From an uncultured Caryophanales bacterium (GTDB lineage: Bacteria > Bacillota_I > Bacilli_A > RFN20 > CAG-288): 64,000 nt of DNA. A program made the translations under genes and the position numbers. The stretch is taken from contig CAJMBK010000006.1 of NCBI GenBank assembly GCA_905211645.1, positions 35,131 through 99,130 of the forward strand, given 5' to 3'. Position 1 is the first letter of the stretch. Every line of letters begins with the position of its first letter. Positions 26,501 through 34,116 of the stretch are shown in pieces. The notes below the pieces were generated by a model, which searched no databases, had not been told where the DNA came from, and worked only from the letters and a program-made list of their open reading frames with translations.

Positions 26501-27560
26501 TTTTCTTAGCAGCTTGTTCCATAATGTAATCCCAAGTGTAAATATTTTCGTCCTCATAACCTTCTAAGAGATTAAATGGAGTTCCAGAAAGTTCAAGAGT
26601 TTTAGTTGTATAACCATTATTTAGTTTAATGACTTCAAGTAAAACGGCTTGACCTAATTTAGTTTGAGTACCTTCGTGTGCTTCATCAACAACGACAAAA
26701 TCCCAATTAATCTTGAAGATTTCATCATTTTTATCAAAGTTACCACCGATTATTTCACTACCTCTTAAGTCTTGCATTGAAGCAAAATAAACAAACTTTT
26801 TATCGCTATTAATTAAATCTTTAATATTTTCACCAACATCTTTGGAACCAAATACATAATCTGGTCTATCGTAGAAAATCTTTTTAAAATCATCATACCA
26901 ACCGTCTTCGACTACTGGTCTATGTGTGATGATAATTGTGCGTGAAAAATTACTTCTTTTAGCAACTTCAAGAGCAGTTAAGGTTTTACCAAAACGCATC
27001 TTTGCATTCCAAAGCATACGGTCACTCTTTTTGTAAGTTTTAAGCGTTTTTGTAATTGCTTCTTCTTGTTCCGGTCTAAAAATAATAGGATTTCTATCCA
27101 AACTAATATCTGAACCACTCAATGAAGATTTATTTTGTTTGACAGCTTGAATTGCTTTCTTAGCAGTTTCTAAATCACATTTAAACCATTCATTTTGTTT
27201 TTTATGTGTATCAAATTGGACTCTTTTAATTCCAGAGCGTAACAAAACATTATGAACATCATGGTCTCTAAAAGCTAAAGTTAGACCATACTTTTTACTT
27301 TTATGATTAATGTTCTTATAGACCGCAACTTCTGTATGGAGTAGTTCGTATTTAATGCCGGCAGTAGTTGTATATTCATCAATTCTTTCTTTAGCAGCCG
27401 CATTTAATTCACTGCATGAATTATGGAGTTCAGTATAGTTTTTATTAGTTTTAATTGTTGCATCACCAATTTTTAAATAACCATAATGTGAACTATCATT
27501 AATTCTAAAAACATAAATTAACTTATACTCAAATGAACTTTGAAACTTATAGTTATTCAT
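23574..27560 (-). CDS. GIY-YIG / SF2 helicase / Eco57I-type methyltransferase fusion protein
   Basis: A 1328-residue protein with three recognisable parts. Residues about 10-130 resemble a GIY-YIG (T5orf172-like) nuclease: LIYVFRI, YGYLKIGDA. Residues about 160-620 are a superfamily 2 translocase: MRFGKT as Walker A, VVVDEAHEG with Asp292, ELSGTPFN and a QYLQTIFRVQSP motif VI region. Residues about 1000-1320 hold the catalytic half of an adenine methyltransferase, VGNPPY (Asn1009), followed by LIMPSRWMTGG and a likely target-recognition region. The SAM-binding motif I is absent here and lies in the upstream gene. The whole looks like a restriction-modification motor subunit acting on DNA in the cytoplasm. 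The gene begins 1 nt after the upstream gene ends. Confidence 0.75.
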   Translation of the reverse strand: MNNYKFQSSFEYKLIYVFRINDSSHYGYLKIGDATIKTNKNYTELHNSCSELNAAAKERIDEYTTTAGIKYELLHTEVAVYKNINHKSKKYGLTLAFRDHDVHNVLLRSGIKRVQFDTHKKQNEWFKCDLETAKKAIQAVKQNKSSLSGSDISLDRNPIIFRPEQEEAITKTLKTYKKSDRMLWNAKMRFGKTLTALEVAKRSNFSRTIIITHRPVVEDGWYDDFKKIFYDRPDYVFGSKDVGENIKDLINSDKKFVYFASMQDLRGSEIIGGNFDKNDEIFKINWDFVVVDEAHEGTQTKLGQAVLLEVIKLNNGYTTKTLELSGTPFNLLEGYEDENIYTWDYIMEQAAKKNWALSHFGDSNPYEELPKLNIFTYHLEETFKEYQEIEDKAFNFREFFRVWTGDVLKDGADKPKDAKNGNFVHEKDIKFFLNLICKESQSTNYPFSNETYRDYFRHTLWVVPGVKEAKALSNLLRAHPIFSQFEIVNVAGIGDEEIDTSDALQAVRKAMTNHPEKTRTITISCGRLTTGVTVPEWTAVLMLAGSFSTAATQYLQTIFRVQSPANINGKIKENCYVFDFAPDRTLNMVAQAVQLSLKASGNKSSQERLSTFLNFCPVISISSSQMTVYKVNDLLQQLKKAYVEKVVDSGFDDTRLYNDELLKLDELELKEFDKLKGIIGQTRALDKTKSIDINKQGFTDEIYDEVEKLLTKPKKTLTEEEKKRLDELKEQRKQKYNAISILRGISIRIPLLVYGADVPLTKDITIEEFPDLVDDLSWEEFMPKGITKEIFKKFTKYYDKDIFVASTYRIRALTKSADSYEPTERIKKIAMIFSTFRNPDKETVLTPWRTVNMHLSDTIGGYDFYDKDHKVEIETPRLILHHGVTDKIFTNDGKVLEINSKTGLYPLYVAYTFYMFRLANRNLTLEERLRIWDEVILNNLFVICKTPMAKQITKRTLLGYRYSKMNAHAFDDLINQIKEKQQQFVQKVCSCKFWNKEGKNMKFNAIVGNPPYQQLTGGAQAQATPLYNYFVNAAIGLAPNYISLIMPSRWMTGGMGLDDFRKQMLHDTRFEILHDYLNATECFSNVEIKGGVCYFLWNSEAKDTNCRIITHRNGQIISDNRRPLSEEGLDFVIRNEFAISILRKVRKLHEKSFNTIISSQRPFGLPTNFKDYHTKNSDSDIKVYGNKFIGYVDSDFKLTKGRELLNKYKVFTPKAVGSGRSDDILNPIIGEPNSICTETYVAIGSFDNLNEAQNLVTYIDTKFFHFLLTLKKNTQDCLAGAFILVPLQDFKRPWKDKDLYEKYGLTDDEIKTIETSTNEKVGNRYEFN

Positions 27561-27561
27561 A

Positions 27562-28539
27562 TTAGATTTCCTCTTTCAACAAACTTACAAACTTGACTTT
27601 TTTGTTTTTCTCCCAATCCATGACATAGCAGTATTTACCGTTATGTTCATATATACTATTTTTAGCACAACCAGGACATTTAGATTCTGGTTCACCAATA
27701 ACTTCTTCTTCACCAAATATGTTGGCCATAACATATTGAGTACTTTTAACATTCTTGCAACTGAATGGAACAACGAATTTGAGTCCATCCATTTGGAAGA
27801 TGTTGTAAGAAATTATGTTTGCTATTTCAGTTAATAACTCTTTTGTAGGTTCTTCGTCAAATTTGTTTTTATAGTAGTCTATAGAAGTAAATAATAAGTT
27901 TTCTCGTGCAATTAAAAGATTATCTCCTTGGAAATCAAATCCGTAAATTGATTTGATAGCATTAGTAGCCCAAAGATCCCAATCTTCTTTAGTTGAGCAA
28001 TTCTCTGAGACAACTCTCAATTTTCTATCTAAGAGACCAATTCTGTCAATTAAAGGAATAAAATTACCATTAACTGTATCATACCTACTTGTTAAATAAG
28101 GTGCTTCACCACAGGTGATTTCAAGTCTAATATCTTTAACATATTCTTGCCATGATTTGTCGGTGAATTCAATTTTACTTATATTTGATTTCCATCCATT
28201 TTCAGTTTCAACATTAAAAATGTTTTCTTTACCAAACCATTGATTATCAATTAAATTATTTTGCTTATTGCAAACCCATGATGGAGTGAAGACTTCTGCT
28301 TTTTCCTTTGATCTAATCCTTTGTTCTTCCTTGGATTTATCAATTCTCGATCTAATTAAAGCTCTCTTTCTATTTTTGAGAAATTCGAGTCTAATTTCAT
28401 TAGTTTCTTCGTATCCACGTTTAGCATAATTTGAGGTTGCAAAAATTATATTTTTATTTGTGTTTCTGTCTTTAAGTAAGATTTCGATGATTTCGTCATC
28501 AATATCGTAAGCAAGATTATTAACTTGAGTAATTACCAT
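27562..28539 (-). CDS. SAM-binding half of a split adenine methyltransferase (restriction subunit M-like)
   Basis: A 325-residue protein. AEVFTPSWVC (residues 81-90) corresponds to motif X of N6-adenine methyltransferases, and ITCGEAPY (141-148) to the SAM-binding motif I. YGFDFQGDNLLIAREN (199-214) matches the acidic region around motifs II/III. No NPPY motif IV is present; it occurs in the next gene. Proteins of this kind are usually annotated as restriction endonuclease subunit M. The two proteins probably form one enzyme that modifies the host DNA. A CPGC pair at 288-291 may bind a metal with Cys304. AGGAG lies about 9 nt before the ATG. First main gene of the operon. Confidence 0.7.
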   Translation of the reverse strand: MVITQVNNLAYDIDDEIIEILLKDRNTNKNIIFATSNYAKRGYEETNEIRLEFLKNRKRALIRSRIDKSKEEQRIRSKEKAEVFTPSWVCNKQNNLIDNQWFGKENIFNVETENGWKSNISKIEFTDKSWQEYVKDIRLEITCGEAPYLTSRYDTVNGNFIPLIDRIGLLDRKLRVVSENCSTKEDWDLWATNAIKSIYGFDFQGDNLLIARENLLFTSIDYYKNKFDEEPTKELLTEIANIISYNIFQMDGLKFVVPFSCKNVKSTQYVMANIFGEEEVIGEPESKCPGCAKNSIYEHNGKYCYVMDWEKNKKVKFVSLLKEEI

Positions 28540-28556
28540 AATTATTTCTCCTGTAA

Positions 28557-28658
28557 CTACTTCAATGCATATTTAAAATTAAAGATTTCTTTTGCTATAA
28601 CGTCAAAAACATTTTGTTTTATAAGATACTTTTTAATTTTATTTGCGTAAATAGACAT
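28557..28658 (-). CDS. 33-residue leader ORF upstream of the restriction-like operon (hypothetical)
   Basis: A basic 33-residue peptide beginning MSIYANKIKKYL, with GAGGAT 5 nt before its ATG. It ends 17 nt before the ATG of the methyltransferase subunit, so it would be co-translated. No helix-turn-helix motif of a controller protein is visible. It could be a leader peptide or chance. Confidence 0.3.
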   Translation of the reverse strand: MSIYANKIKKYLIKQNVFDVIAKEIFNFKYALK

Positions 28659-28953
28659 AGCAATCCTCAAATTCAATTATCAATATTTTAACATAATGAA
28701 AATATATAAATTTGATTGATAAATAAGGTCATTTTTAGGTTTTAATTAAGTAAAGTTTAATTTATATTTTTATCCAATTTAGTCAAATCCTTTTACAACA
28801 AAAAAGCTCAATACCCACCACAGAAAAAGACCACTTCAAGGCAAAAAAATTAAAAACTACGATTAATTAGCCAATTTTCATTTCACTTATGATACCAATT
28901 GTCAAACGTGTGTGGGTATACTTAAAGCGAAAATTGAGAAAAAGAGAAATAAA
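28659..28953. other. divergent promoter region, no gene seen
   Basis: AT-rich DNA between the minus-strand restriction-like operon and the plus-strand B-box-like gene. It should carry both promoters. TTGTCA at 28895-28900 and TATACT at 28916-28921 are visible, but their spacing is not standard. Confidence 0.35.
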
Positions 28954-29217
28954 ATGAATTGTGGAAATCATAGTGAAAGAAAAGCTATAGCCACCTGTGA
29001 GACCTGTGGTGAATGGATGTGCAGAGAATGCGTTGACAACACATCCTGCGTCAACGATCTTTTAGGTGTAAAACACATCTGTAAGGATTGTGCAATTAAA
29101 AATGTCAACGAATTGATAGAGCATGTCAAAGCAAGAATGTTCATTCAATTGTTGTGTATTTTAGCCTACAAAATTTTAAAAATGCTGATTACTATAAATA
29201 ATCAGCATGAGGTATAA
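28954..29217 (+). CDS. B-box-type zinc finger protein, possibly truncated
   Basis: An 87-residue protein from the preferred start MNCGNHSERKAIATC (GAGAAA site upstream; the open frame extends back to 28912). Cys/His pairs CGNH, CETC, CREC and CKDC match the bacterial B-box zinc-finger domain. In relatives a longer, often membrane-spanning, C-terminal part follows; here only a short hydrophobic helix (MFIQLLCILAYKILKMLI) remains. The last codons overlap the hairpin that terminates the converging operon, which suggests the original 3' end was lost. No function assigned. Confidence 0.5.
   Translation: MNCGNHSERKAIATCETCGEWMCRECVDNTSCVNDLLGVKHICKDCAIKNVNELIEHVKARMFIQLLCILAYKILKMLITINNQHEV
29177..29208 (-). 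terminator. intrinsic terminator inside the convergent gene
   Basis: ATGCTGATTA / TAATCAGCAT stem with a 7-nt loop, followed on the minus strand by T5. It ends the pyrophosphatase-like operon but sits within the last codons of the plus-strand B-box-like gene. Confidence 0.7.
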
Positions 29218-29245
29218 AATTTTGAATGTCATTAATTCGTCATTA

Positions 29246-29599
29246 TTAAACTTTCATAGTAATAATCTCATGTTTAAAAAACTTTTCCTGAAAGTTAACT
29301 GCTTTTTCTATTTCTTCTATCGATAAATGTCCGTAGTTATAAACTACTAACTTATCTTCGTTATCATCAAAACGATGAATGATAGCAATGACTTTACCTC
29401 TATATGTCTCTAAAGGTTTAGTTTCACCTAAAATATATGCATCCTGAAATTCGTTATCCCCACCTAAAAAACCATTAATATAGCCATAATTGACTGGATA
29501 TAGTGTGTCTTTAAATTTAGGGTGAGTTGTTCCTATAGGCCGATCAATGATAACGTCAATTTCTTTTCCTATTAATCTTTTAAGAATATCTAAATGCAT
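29246..29599 (-). CDS. inorganic pyrophosphatase-like protein
   Basis: A 117-residue protein matching the short Firmicutes relatives of family I pyrophosphatase: DVIIDRPIGTTHP, then YPVNYGYINGFLGGDNEFQDAYILG and VIAIIHRFDDNEDKLVV. The acidic metal-site pattern of classical enzymes (D-x-D-P-x-D) is replaced by GGDNEFQDAY, so hydrolysis of diphosphate is uncertain. It overlaps the upstream membrane protein gene by one base (TAATG), which indicates coupled translation. Confidence 0.65.
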   Translation of the reverse strand: MHLDILKRLIGKEIDVIIDRPIGTTHPKFKDTLYPVNYGYINGFLGGDNEFQDAYILGETKPLETYRGKVIAIIHRFDDNEDKLVVYNYGHLSIEEIEKAVNFQEKFFKHEIITMKV

Positions 29600-29787
29600 T
29601 ATTTACAATCCTTCTCCTTTTTTGAAATTTCATAAATGATAAAACTGCCATAAACTGCAATTTCAAGAAACATTGCTGGTAAGAACAAAACCACAAAATC
29701 CTTACCACCATTAAAATTTAATAAAATTGCCAACAGACAAATATCAATTACTAAAAAAATCAAAAACAGTATTATTGCCTTCTTCAT
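29599..29787 (-). CDS. small two-helix membrane protein, unknown function
   Basis: A 62-residue protein with two hydrophobic helices (about 3-23 and 31-53) and a basic C-terminal tail. No family recognised. It precedes the pyrophosphatase-like gene in the same transcript and is joined to it by TAATG. Confidence 0.55.
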   Translation of the reverse strand: MKKAIILFLIFLVIDICLLAILLNFNGGKDFVVLFLPAMFLEIAVYGSFIIYEISKKEKDCK

Positions 29788-29906
29788 TTTAAAATGAATA
29801 TTCCTTTCATATTTACGCTAGATAGAATTTGATATCTTAGTGTTTCTAAAATTGTATTCTTAAAAATGTGATAGGTCAATTTTCTCGACACATTTTTAAA
29901 TGCATA

Positions 29907-29958
29907 AAAGAAAAATGTTTGACCACTCTTAGATAAGTTCTAAGAATGAATCAAACAT
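29907..29958 (-). terminator. intrinsic terminator of tRNA-Ser
   Basis: A long hairpin with outer arms ATGTTTGA / TCAAACAT and inner arms TCTTAGA / TCTAAGA, followed on the minus strand by TTTTTCTTTT. It lies just downstream of the tRNA. Confidence 0.8.
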
Positions 29959-29971
29959 GTTATTTTTCAAA

Positions 29972-30062
29972 TGGCGGAGTGAAAGGGATTTGAACCCTTG
30001 CACACTGTTACATGTCTATGAGCTTTCCAAGCCCACCCCTTCAGCCTCTTGGGTATCACTCC
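29972..30062 (-). tRNA. tRNA-Ser (GGA)
   Basis: A 91-nt class II tRNA with acceptor GGAGTGA / TCACTCC, a long variable arm and T-loop GTTCAAATCC. The anticodon GGA is at 30026-30028 (complement TCC), in a TTGGAAA loop. The 3' CCA is encoded. Confidence 0.95.
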
Positions 30063-30131
30063 AAAAATCAAACGCTTATTTATTATAATAAATGGGTATT
30101 AAAATTCAAAGCAAAATAAAAGGAATATTGT

Positions 30132-31100
30132 ATGGAATTTATTGCTGGAAAAAATGAAGCTAATTCAAGAATAGATAAGATATTAAAAAGGATGCTTAAT
30201 GCTGCACCAAGCTCTTTTATTTATAAGATGTTTAGAAACAAAGATGTCAAAGTTAACGGTAAGAAAGTTAAATTTGACTACATCTTACAAGAAGGAGATG
30301 AAGTTTCAATCTATTTAAAAGATGAACTTTATCAAAAATTTAGAACCGGTGAAGATTCATTTAAGAAGGTTAAGTTTGATATCCCAATCATATATGAAGA
30401 TGATAATATTTTGATTGTAAATAAACCTAGAGGAATACTTGTCCATGGTGACGATAATGAAAAAAGTAACACCTTGCAGAATAAATTTTTGAATTATCTT
30501 TATTCAAAAGGTGAGTTCGACCCAAGAAATGCAACTAATTTCACACCTGGTCCAGTTCATAGACTCGATAGAAATACTTCAGGTATCTGTATCCTTGCTA
30601 AAAACTTAGCTGCAAGTAAAGAGCTCCTCACTCTTTTTAGAGAAAGAGATGAAATTAGAAAAACATACCTTGCTCTTGTCTGCGGTCAAACTCCTGCAGA
30701 AGGAAGAATTGATTTACCTTTAATTAAAAACCCAGAAACTAATCAAGTTTCTGTTGGCAAAATTGAAAAAGGTGCAAAGACAGCAATCACAGTCTATCAA
30801 AGAAAGAAATGCTACTCAGATTGTTCGCTTGTTGAAGTTGAACTTTTAACAGGTAGAACTCATCAGATCAGAGCTCATTTCCAAGCGATTCATCATCCAA
30901 TTGTCGGTGATTCAAAATACGGTGATTTTGAAATGAATAAGATTTTCTATGATCTGTACCGTTTCAAAGATCAATTCCTACATGCGTACTCATTTGAATT
31001 TTTAAATATTGAAGGGATGTTATCCTACCTATCCAACAGAAAATTTATTGCTCCATTACCTAGTAAGGAAAAGGATATTCTTGATTCATTAAAGTTATAA
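30132..31100 (+). CDS. RluC/RluD family 23S rRNA pseudouridine synthase
   Basis: A 322-residue enzyme with an N-terminal S4 RNA-binding domain (residues about 12-75) and the synthase domain from about 85. PVHRLDRNTSGICIL holds the catalytic Asp, and GRTHQIRAHF is the second family motif. It isomerises uridines in 23S rRNA; RluC versus RluD specificity cannot be settled. AAAAGGAAT lies before the ATG. The next gene starts 10 nt after its stop, so it leads a short operon with three genes of unknown function. Confidence 0.9.
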   Translation: MEFIAGKNEANSRIDKILKRMLNAAPSSFIYKMFRNKDVKVNGKKVKFDYILQEGDEVSIYLKDELYQKFRTGEDSFKKVKFDIPIIYEDDNILIVNKPRGILVHGDDNEKSNTLQNKFLNYLYSKGEFDPRNATNFTPGPVHRLDRNTSGICILAKNLAASKELLTLFRERDEIRKTYLALVCGQTPAEGRIDLPLIKNPETNQVSVGKIEKGAKTAITVYQRKKCYSDCSLVEVELLTGRTHQIRAHFQAIHHPIVGDSKYGDFEMNKIFYDLYRFKDQFLHAYSFEFLNIEGMLSYLSNRKFIAPLPSKEKDILDSLKL

Positions 31101-31110
31101 TATAGAGAAT

Positions 31111-31641
31111 ATGAGTATCTCATTAATCTGTTTACTATTTTTGATCTTTATTGTCATACTTGCTGTTTCAATTCCATATTTCAATTTGGTGAACTTTTTA
31201 ATTGCAGATATTGTTTTCGTCATCTTATTCACTATCTTTTCAGTGCTTGATAGATACGCCTTAAACTTTATAATGACTGACTCCTTTATTTCGTTTAACA
31301 AGTATATTTTGCAACCGATTTTTGATACTGGTACGATCAACGAAATGTACATCTTTAATGCGATGAAAGGAGTTTTTTTCTTACTGTTTTTCGCATCAAC
31401 AGTAATAATTTCGTCTATTGTAATTCACTTTGTTCGTGTTGGAAGAAACCCTACAATCAAAATTACAGCCAAGCATTTTTTAGCTCATAGTGCTGTTAGT
31501 ATTTTAACTATTGCATTAACTGGATTCATCTTTTTAATCTTTTTCTCATACATCTCTGGAGCAACCAATTTGGAAACAGGTTTTATGAGAGGAATATTTG
31601 AAGAAATTGTTAATTGGGATATAGTAGGAGGACGTTTCTAA
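31111..31641 (+). CDS. membrane protein, unknown function
   Basis: A 176-residue protein with about four hydrophobic segments (5-27, 28-48, 88-110 and 131-152) and few charges. No family recognised. Its stop shares one base with the start of the next gene (TAATG), and it follows the pseudouridine synthase by 10 nt. Confidence 0.6.
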   Translation: MSISLICLLFLIFIVILAVSIPYFNLVNFLIADIVFVILFTIFSVLDRYALNFIMTDSFISFNKYILQPIFDTGTINEMYIFNAMKGVFFLLFFASTVIISSIVIHFVRVGRNPTIKITAKHFLAHSAVSILTIALTGFIFLIFFSYISGATNLETGFMRGIFEEIVNWDIVGGRF

Positions 31642-32693
31642 TGGAAAACGAGAACCTCTACTTATTCTCATCTTTACTTGGTGTTGAAGATGAAGCAGCG
31701 GTAAATTCTTACATGAGTGAAATAAGAAATGGAACTCTTTATTTCAACTTATTCAAGAATTGTGAAATCGCAAGAAAATATAACACTTACACCTCAAATA
31801 GATTAGTTGATGACTTCAATAGGCTTTTCTATGAATGCCACACCTTTAAAGATGCCTATATTTTAAATATTAAAGTTGAAGCTTTGTACCAAGTCTCTTC
31901 AATTAAATATTATCTGAATCCTTTGTTAAATAACGATGAATTCTTAGATAATTCCGTTGATTCTATCGGTGATTTGATGGTTTATTTCAACGATGAATAT
32001 GTATCAATCAATTGGTTAATTCAAGATTTCCAATATGATATCAATTTAAAAATGGATGCAATTAATAAGCAGATTTTAAGATACCATCAAGAACTTAATT
32101 CTAAATTGAGTGAAAATATTGATAATCTTAAAAAGGAAAGTTCTATCTTAACTAGAAAAGCTAAGAAAACTTGGGTTGACTATTTAATTTTCTTAATCGT
32201 TTTTGCCTTTAATTTAGCAGTTTTAGCACTTCTTTTTATCAATGATCCACGCATTCTTTCTGGAATTTATTACCCAGATGGGTCCTCAGTTTACACTTAT
32301 ATTTTCTACTTACCTACAGTGAGTGTTATCGTTCTAGATTTTATCTATCTTTTCTACTATGTTTTGAAATCTAGACTATTTAGAATCTACTTCTTTTCAA
32401 AGAGATTATTGAGATTGAACGAAAGCAAAGTTTTCAATGCTATCGCAAAAGATACCATCAATTTAAAGAGGTATATCGAAAAGCATATGAGACGTCACCA
32501 AATCTTAAAAGGTGATATTAAGATGTTCTCAAATAACGATGATTACACAATTTTTAAAGATATAACAACTTTAAGAAAGGGTGATGAAAATGGTTTTTAC
32601 ATCTTCCTTTATACCTTTAAAAATATCATGCTTGTTTTAGCATTTATAAGTATTATCTTCATGGTAGTAAGCTTGATTGTGATGTTTATGTAG
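31641..32693 (+). CDS. membrane protein with cytoplasmic N-terminal domain, unknown function
   Basis: A 350-residue protein from the preferred start MENENLYLFSS, which has AGGAGG upstream; the open frame reaches back to 31614. Residues 1-180 look helical and LemA-like in feel, with a coiled-coil stretch around 135-175. Two TM helices follow near 185-205 and 230-250, and one at the C-terminus (about 330-350). No motif I can name. The central part of a three-gene unit with TAATG coupling to the upstream gene. Confidence 0.6.
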   Translation: MENENLYLFSSLLGVEDEAAVNSYMSEIRNGTLYFNLFKNCEIARKYNTYTSNRLVDDFNRLFYECHTFKDAYILNIKVEALYQVSSIKYYLNPLLNNDEFLDNSVDSIGDLMVYFNDEYVSINWLIQDFQYDINLKMDAINKQILRYHQELNSKLSENIDNLKKESSILTRKAKKTWVDYLIFLIVFAFNLAVLALLFINDPRILSGIYYPDGSSVYTYIFYLPTVSVIVLDFIYLFYYVLKSRLFRIYFFSKRLLRLNESKVFNAIAKDTINLKRYIEKHMRRHQILKGDIKMFSNNDDYTIFKDITTLRKGDENGFYIFLYTFKNIMLVLAFISIIFMVVSLIVMFM

Positions 32694-32694
32694 T

Positions 32695-33399
32695 ATGGAA
32701 AAGAAAAAGATAGGTTTCATGATTACTAGTGATTTAGTAATCTACAGTTTCTTAGATTTGAGTAAGACTTTATTGACAAATTCCGATGCATATAAAGTCT
32801 ATTTTGAGAATGGAACAATATTTGATTTCTTGTATGAACTTGATAAGTACAGAACTATGCACTTAAGAAAGATCTTTATTGAGTCAGATTCTTTCATAGT
32901 TTTCTGCTACAAAGCAGTTTATTTTATTAACCCTTACTTACCATTTTTCTTCAAAGGTAAGAGGTTAAATGATTTTTCATTAATCTGCCAAAATGCTTTG
33001 CTTTTGTGTCCAAATATCGACCCAATTGTTGATGCTTTAATTAAAAATAAAATTTTCACCTACTTTTTAAGAATAAAGGGAGATATCTCTTCACCTATTT
33101 TCAAAGTTCTCAAAAAGATTGAAGAAGACTACAAGATTAATCCTTTAATTTACTACTATGAATTCTGCTATCTCTATTCTGATGATAAAAGCTTTGTTTA
33201 TCATGGAAATAAATACAGGAGCATCGAAATTTTCATGCAGATCATGATGGATAGTGAGGAATCACGTCAATTCTTAGCTGACAATTTCTATCGTGACTAT
33301 AATTACTTTTTAGTTTCACTCTACAAGGTAAGAAAATCTGATATTATCAAAGACTACGAAAACTTAATTTCTCTAAAGGAAGAATATAAGGTTAAGTAA
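32695..33399 (+). CDS. hypothetical protein
   Basis: A 234-residue protein rich in Tyr, Phe, Lys and Ile without a clear TM helix or motif. It starts 2 nt after the previous gene with no independent ribosome site, so translation probably continues from there. It shares the fate of the two preceding membrane proteins; a role with them is likely but unknown. A terminator overlaps its stop codon. Confidence 0.55.
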   Translation: MEKKKIGFMITSDLVIYSFLDLSKTLLTNSDAYKVYFENGTIFDFLYELDKYRTMHLRKIFIESDSFIVFCYKAVYFINPYLPFFFKGKRLNDFSLICQNALLLCPNIDPIVDALIKNKIFTYFLRIKGDISSPIFKVLKKIEEDYKINPLIYYYEFCYLYSDDKSFVYHGNKYRSIEIFMQIMMDSEESRQFLADNFYRDYNYFLVSLYKVRKSDIIKDYENLISLKEEYKVK

Positions 33400-33424
33400 C
33401 TGCGAATTAGTGCAGTTACTTCTA
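33396..33424 (+). terminator. intrinsic terminator overlapping a stop codon
   Basis: GTAACTGC / GCAGTTAC stem with an 8-nt loop and a T-rich tail. Its left arm includes the TAA of the hypothetical gene. Confidence 0.65.
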
Positions 33425-33444
33425 TTTAAATCTAAATTCTCAAT

Positions 33445-33474
33445 AAAAAAAACCCACCTTTGATACTTGGTGGG
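33445..33474 (-). terminator. intrinsic terminator of the tRNA pair
   Basis: CCCACC / GGTGGG stem, followed on the minus strand by eight T, just downstream of tRNA-Glu. Confidence 0.8.
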
Positions 33475-33496
33475 AAGTTTTTTAAATAATGGAATA

Positions 33497-33569
33497 TGAC
33501 CCATGCGGGATTCGAACCCACGCGTGGCAGGATGAAAACCTGATGAGTTAACCGCTTCTCCAATGGGCC
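33497..33569 (-). tRNA. tRNA-Glu (UUC)
   Basis: A 73-nt cloverleaf with acceptor GGCCCAT / ATGGGTC, anticodon loop TTTTCAT (anticodon TTC) and T-arm GGGTTCGAATCCC. The 3' CCA is not encoded, unlike in the adjacent tRNA. Confidence 0.93.
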
Positions 33570-33577
33570 ATTAGCAA

Positions 33578-33653
33578 TGGCGCCTACTGTAGGGAACGAT
33601 CCTACAACCTATCGGTTAACAGCCGATTGCTCTGCCAGTTGAGCTAAGTAGGC
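33578..33653 (-). tRNA. tRNA-Asn (GUU)
   Basis: A 76-nt cloverleaf with acceptor GCCTACT / AGTAGGC, D-arm TAGCTCAACTGGCAGAGCA, anticodon GTT in CTGTTAA and an encoded 3' CCA. It is separated by 8 bp from tRNA-Glu and probably shares its transcript. Confidence 0.95.
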
Positions 33654-33791
33654 GTGGCTTGCTAGAAAATATTATCAAATTGAGATTTTATATGCAAGAA
33701 AAAGTTACCTAAATTCAAAACTTTTTCACCAAAAAATTTTGTTAGGTGAAATTAAGGCTATAAATGTATCAAAACTATCTTTATGTAAAAG

Positions 33792-33813
33792 AAAAACCAG
33801 GTTAACCCTGGTT
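33792..33813 (-). terminator. intrinsic terminator of the ACP gene
   Basis: AACCAGG / CCTGGTT stem with a 5-nt loop and T5 on the minus strand. Confidence 0.85.
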
Positions 33814-33818
33814 GAAAA

Positions 33819-34046
33819 TTATTTATTCAATTTTGACTTGATGGAATTGATGACATCACCAACAGTCTTGAAGGAGAACATCTCTTCATCATCGAATGTG
33901 ATTGAGAATTTTTCTTCGATTGCAAATAAGACATTTGCTTTATCGATTGAGTCAAGACCTAAATCGGATAATTCAGATTCAAGAGTGATATCTTTCTTTT
34001 CAACAAATTCGGATAAGATTTCTTCTAATTCCTTTTCAATATTCAT
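33819..34046 (-). CDS. acpP: acyl carrier protein
   Basis: A 75-residue acidic four-helix protein, the normal size. LGLDSID carries the Ser that receives 4'-phosphopantetheine. It holds acyl intermediates for fatty acid and phospholipid synthesis in the cytoplasm. The ribosome site AAGGAG lies before the ATG. It stands alone, not beside fab genes, and is divergent from the GGDEF/EAL-like gene. Confidence 0.92.
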   Translation of the reverse strand: MNIEKELEEILSEFVEKKDITLESELSDLGLDSIDKANVLFAIEEKFSITFDDEEMFSFKTVGDVINSIKSKLNK

Positions 34047-34116
34047 AAAAAACTCCTTATTGCTCAGTGCTAATTATATAAATATTATATAATTTATAAG
34101 AGAAAAACCTGTTTTT

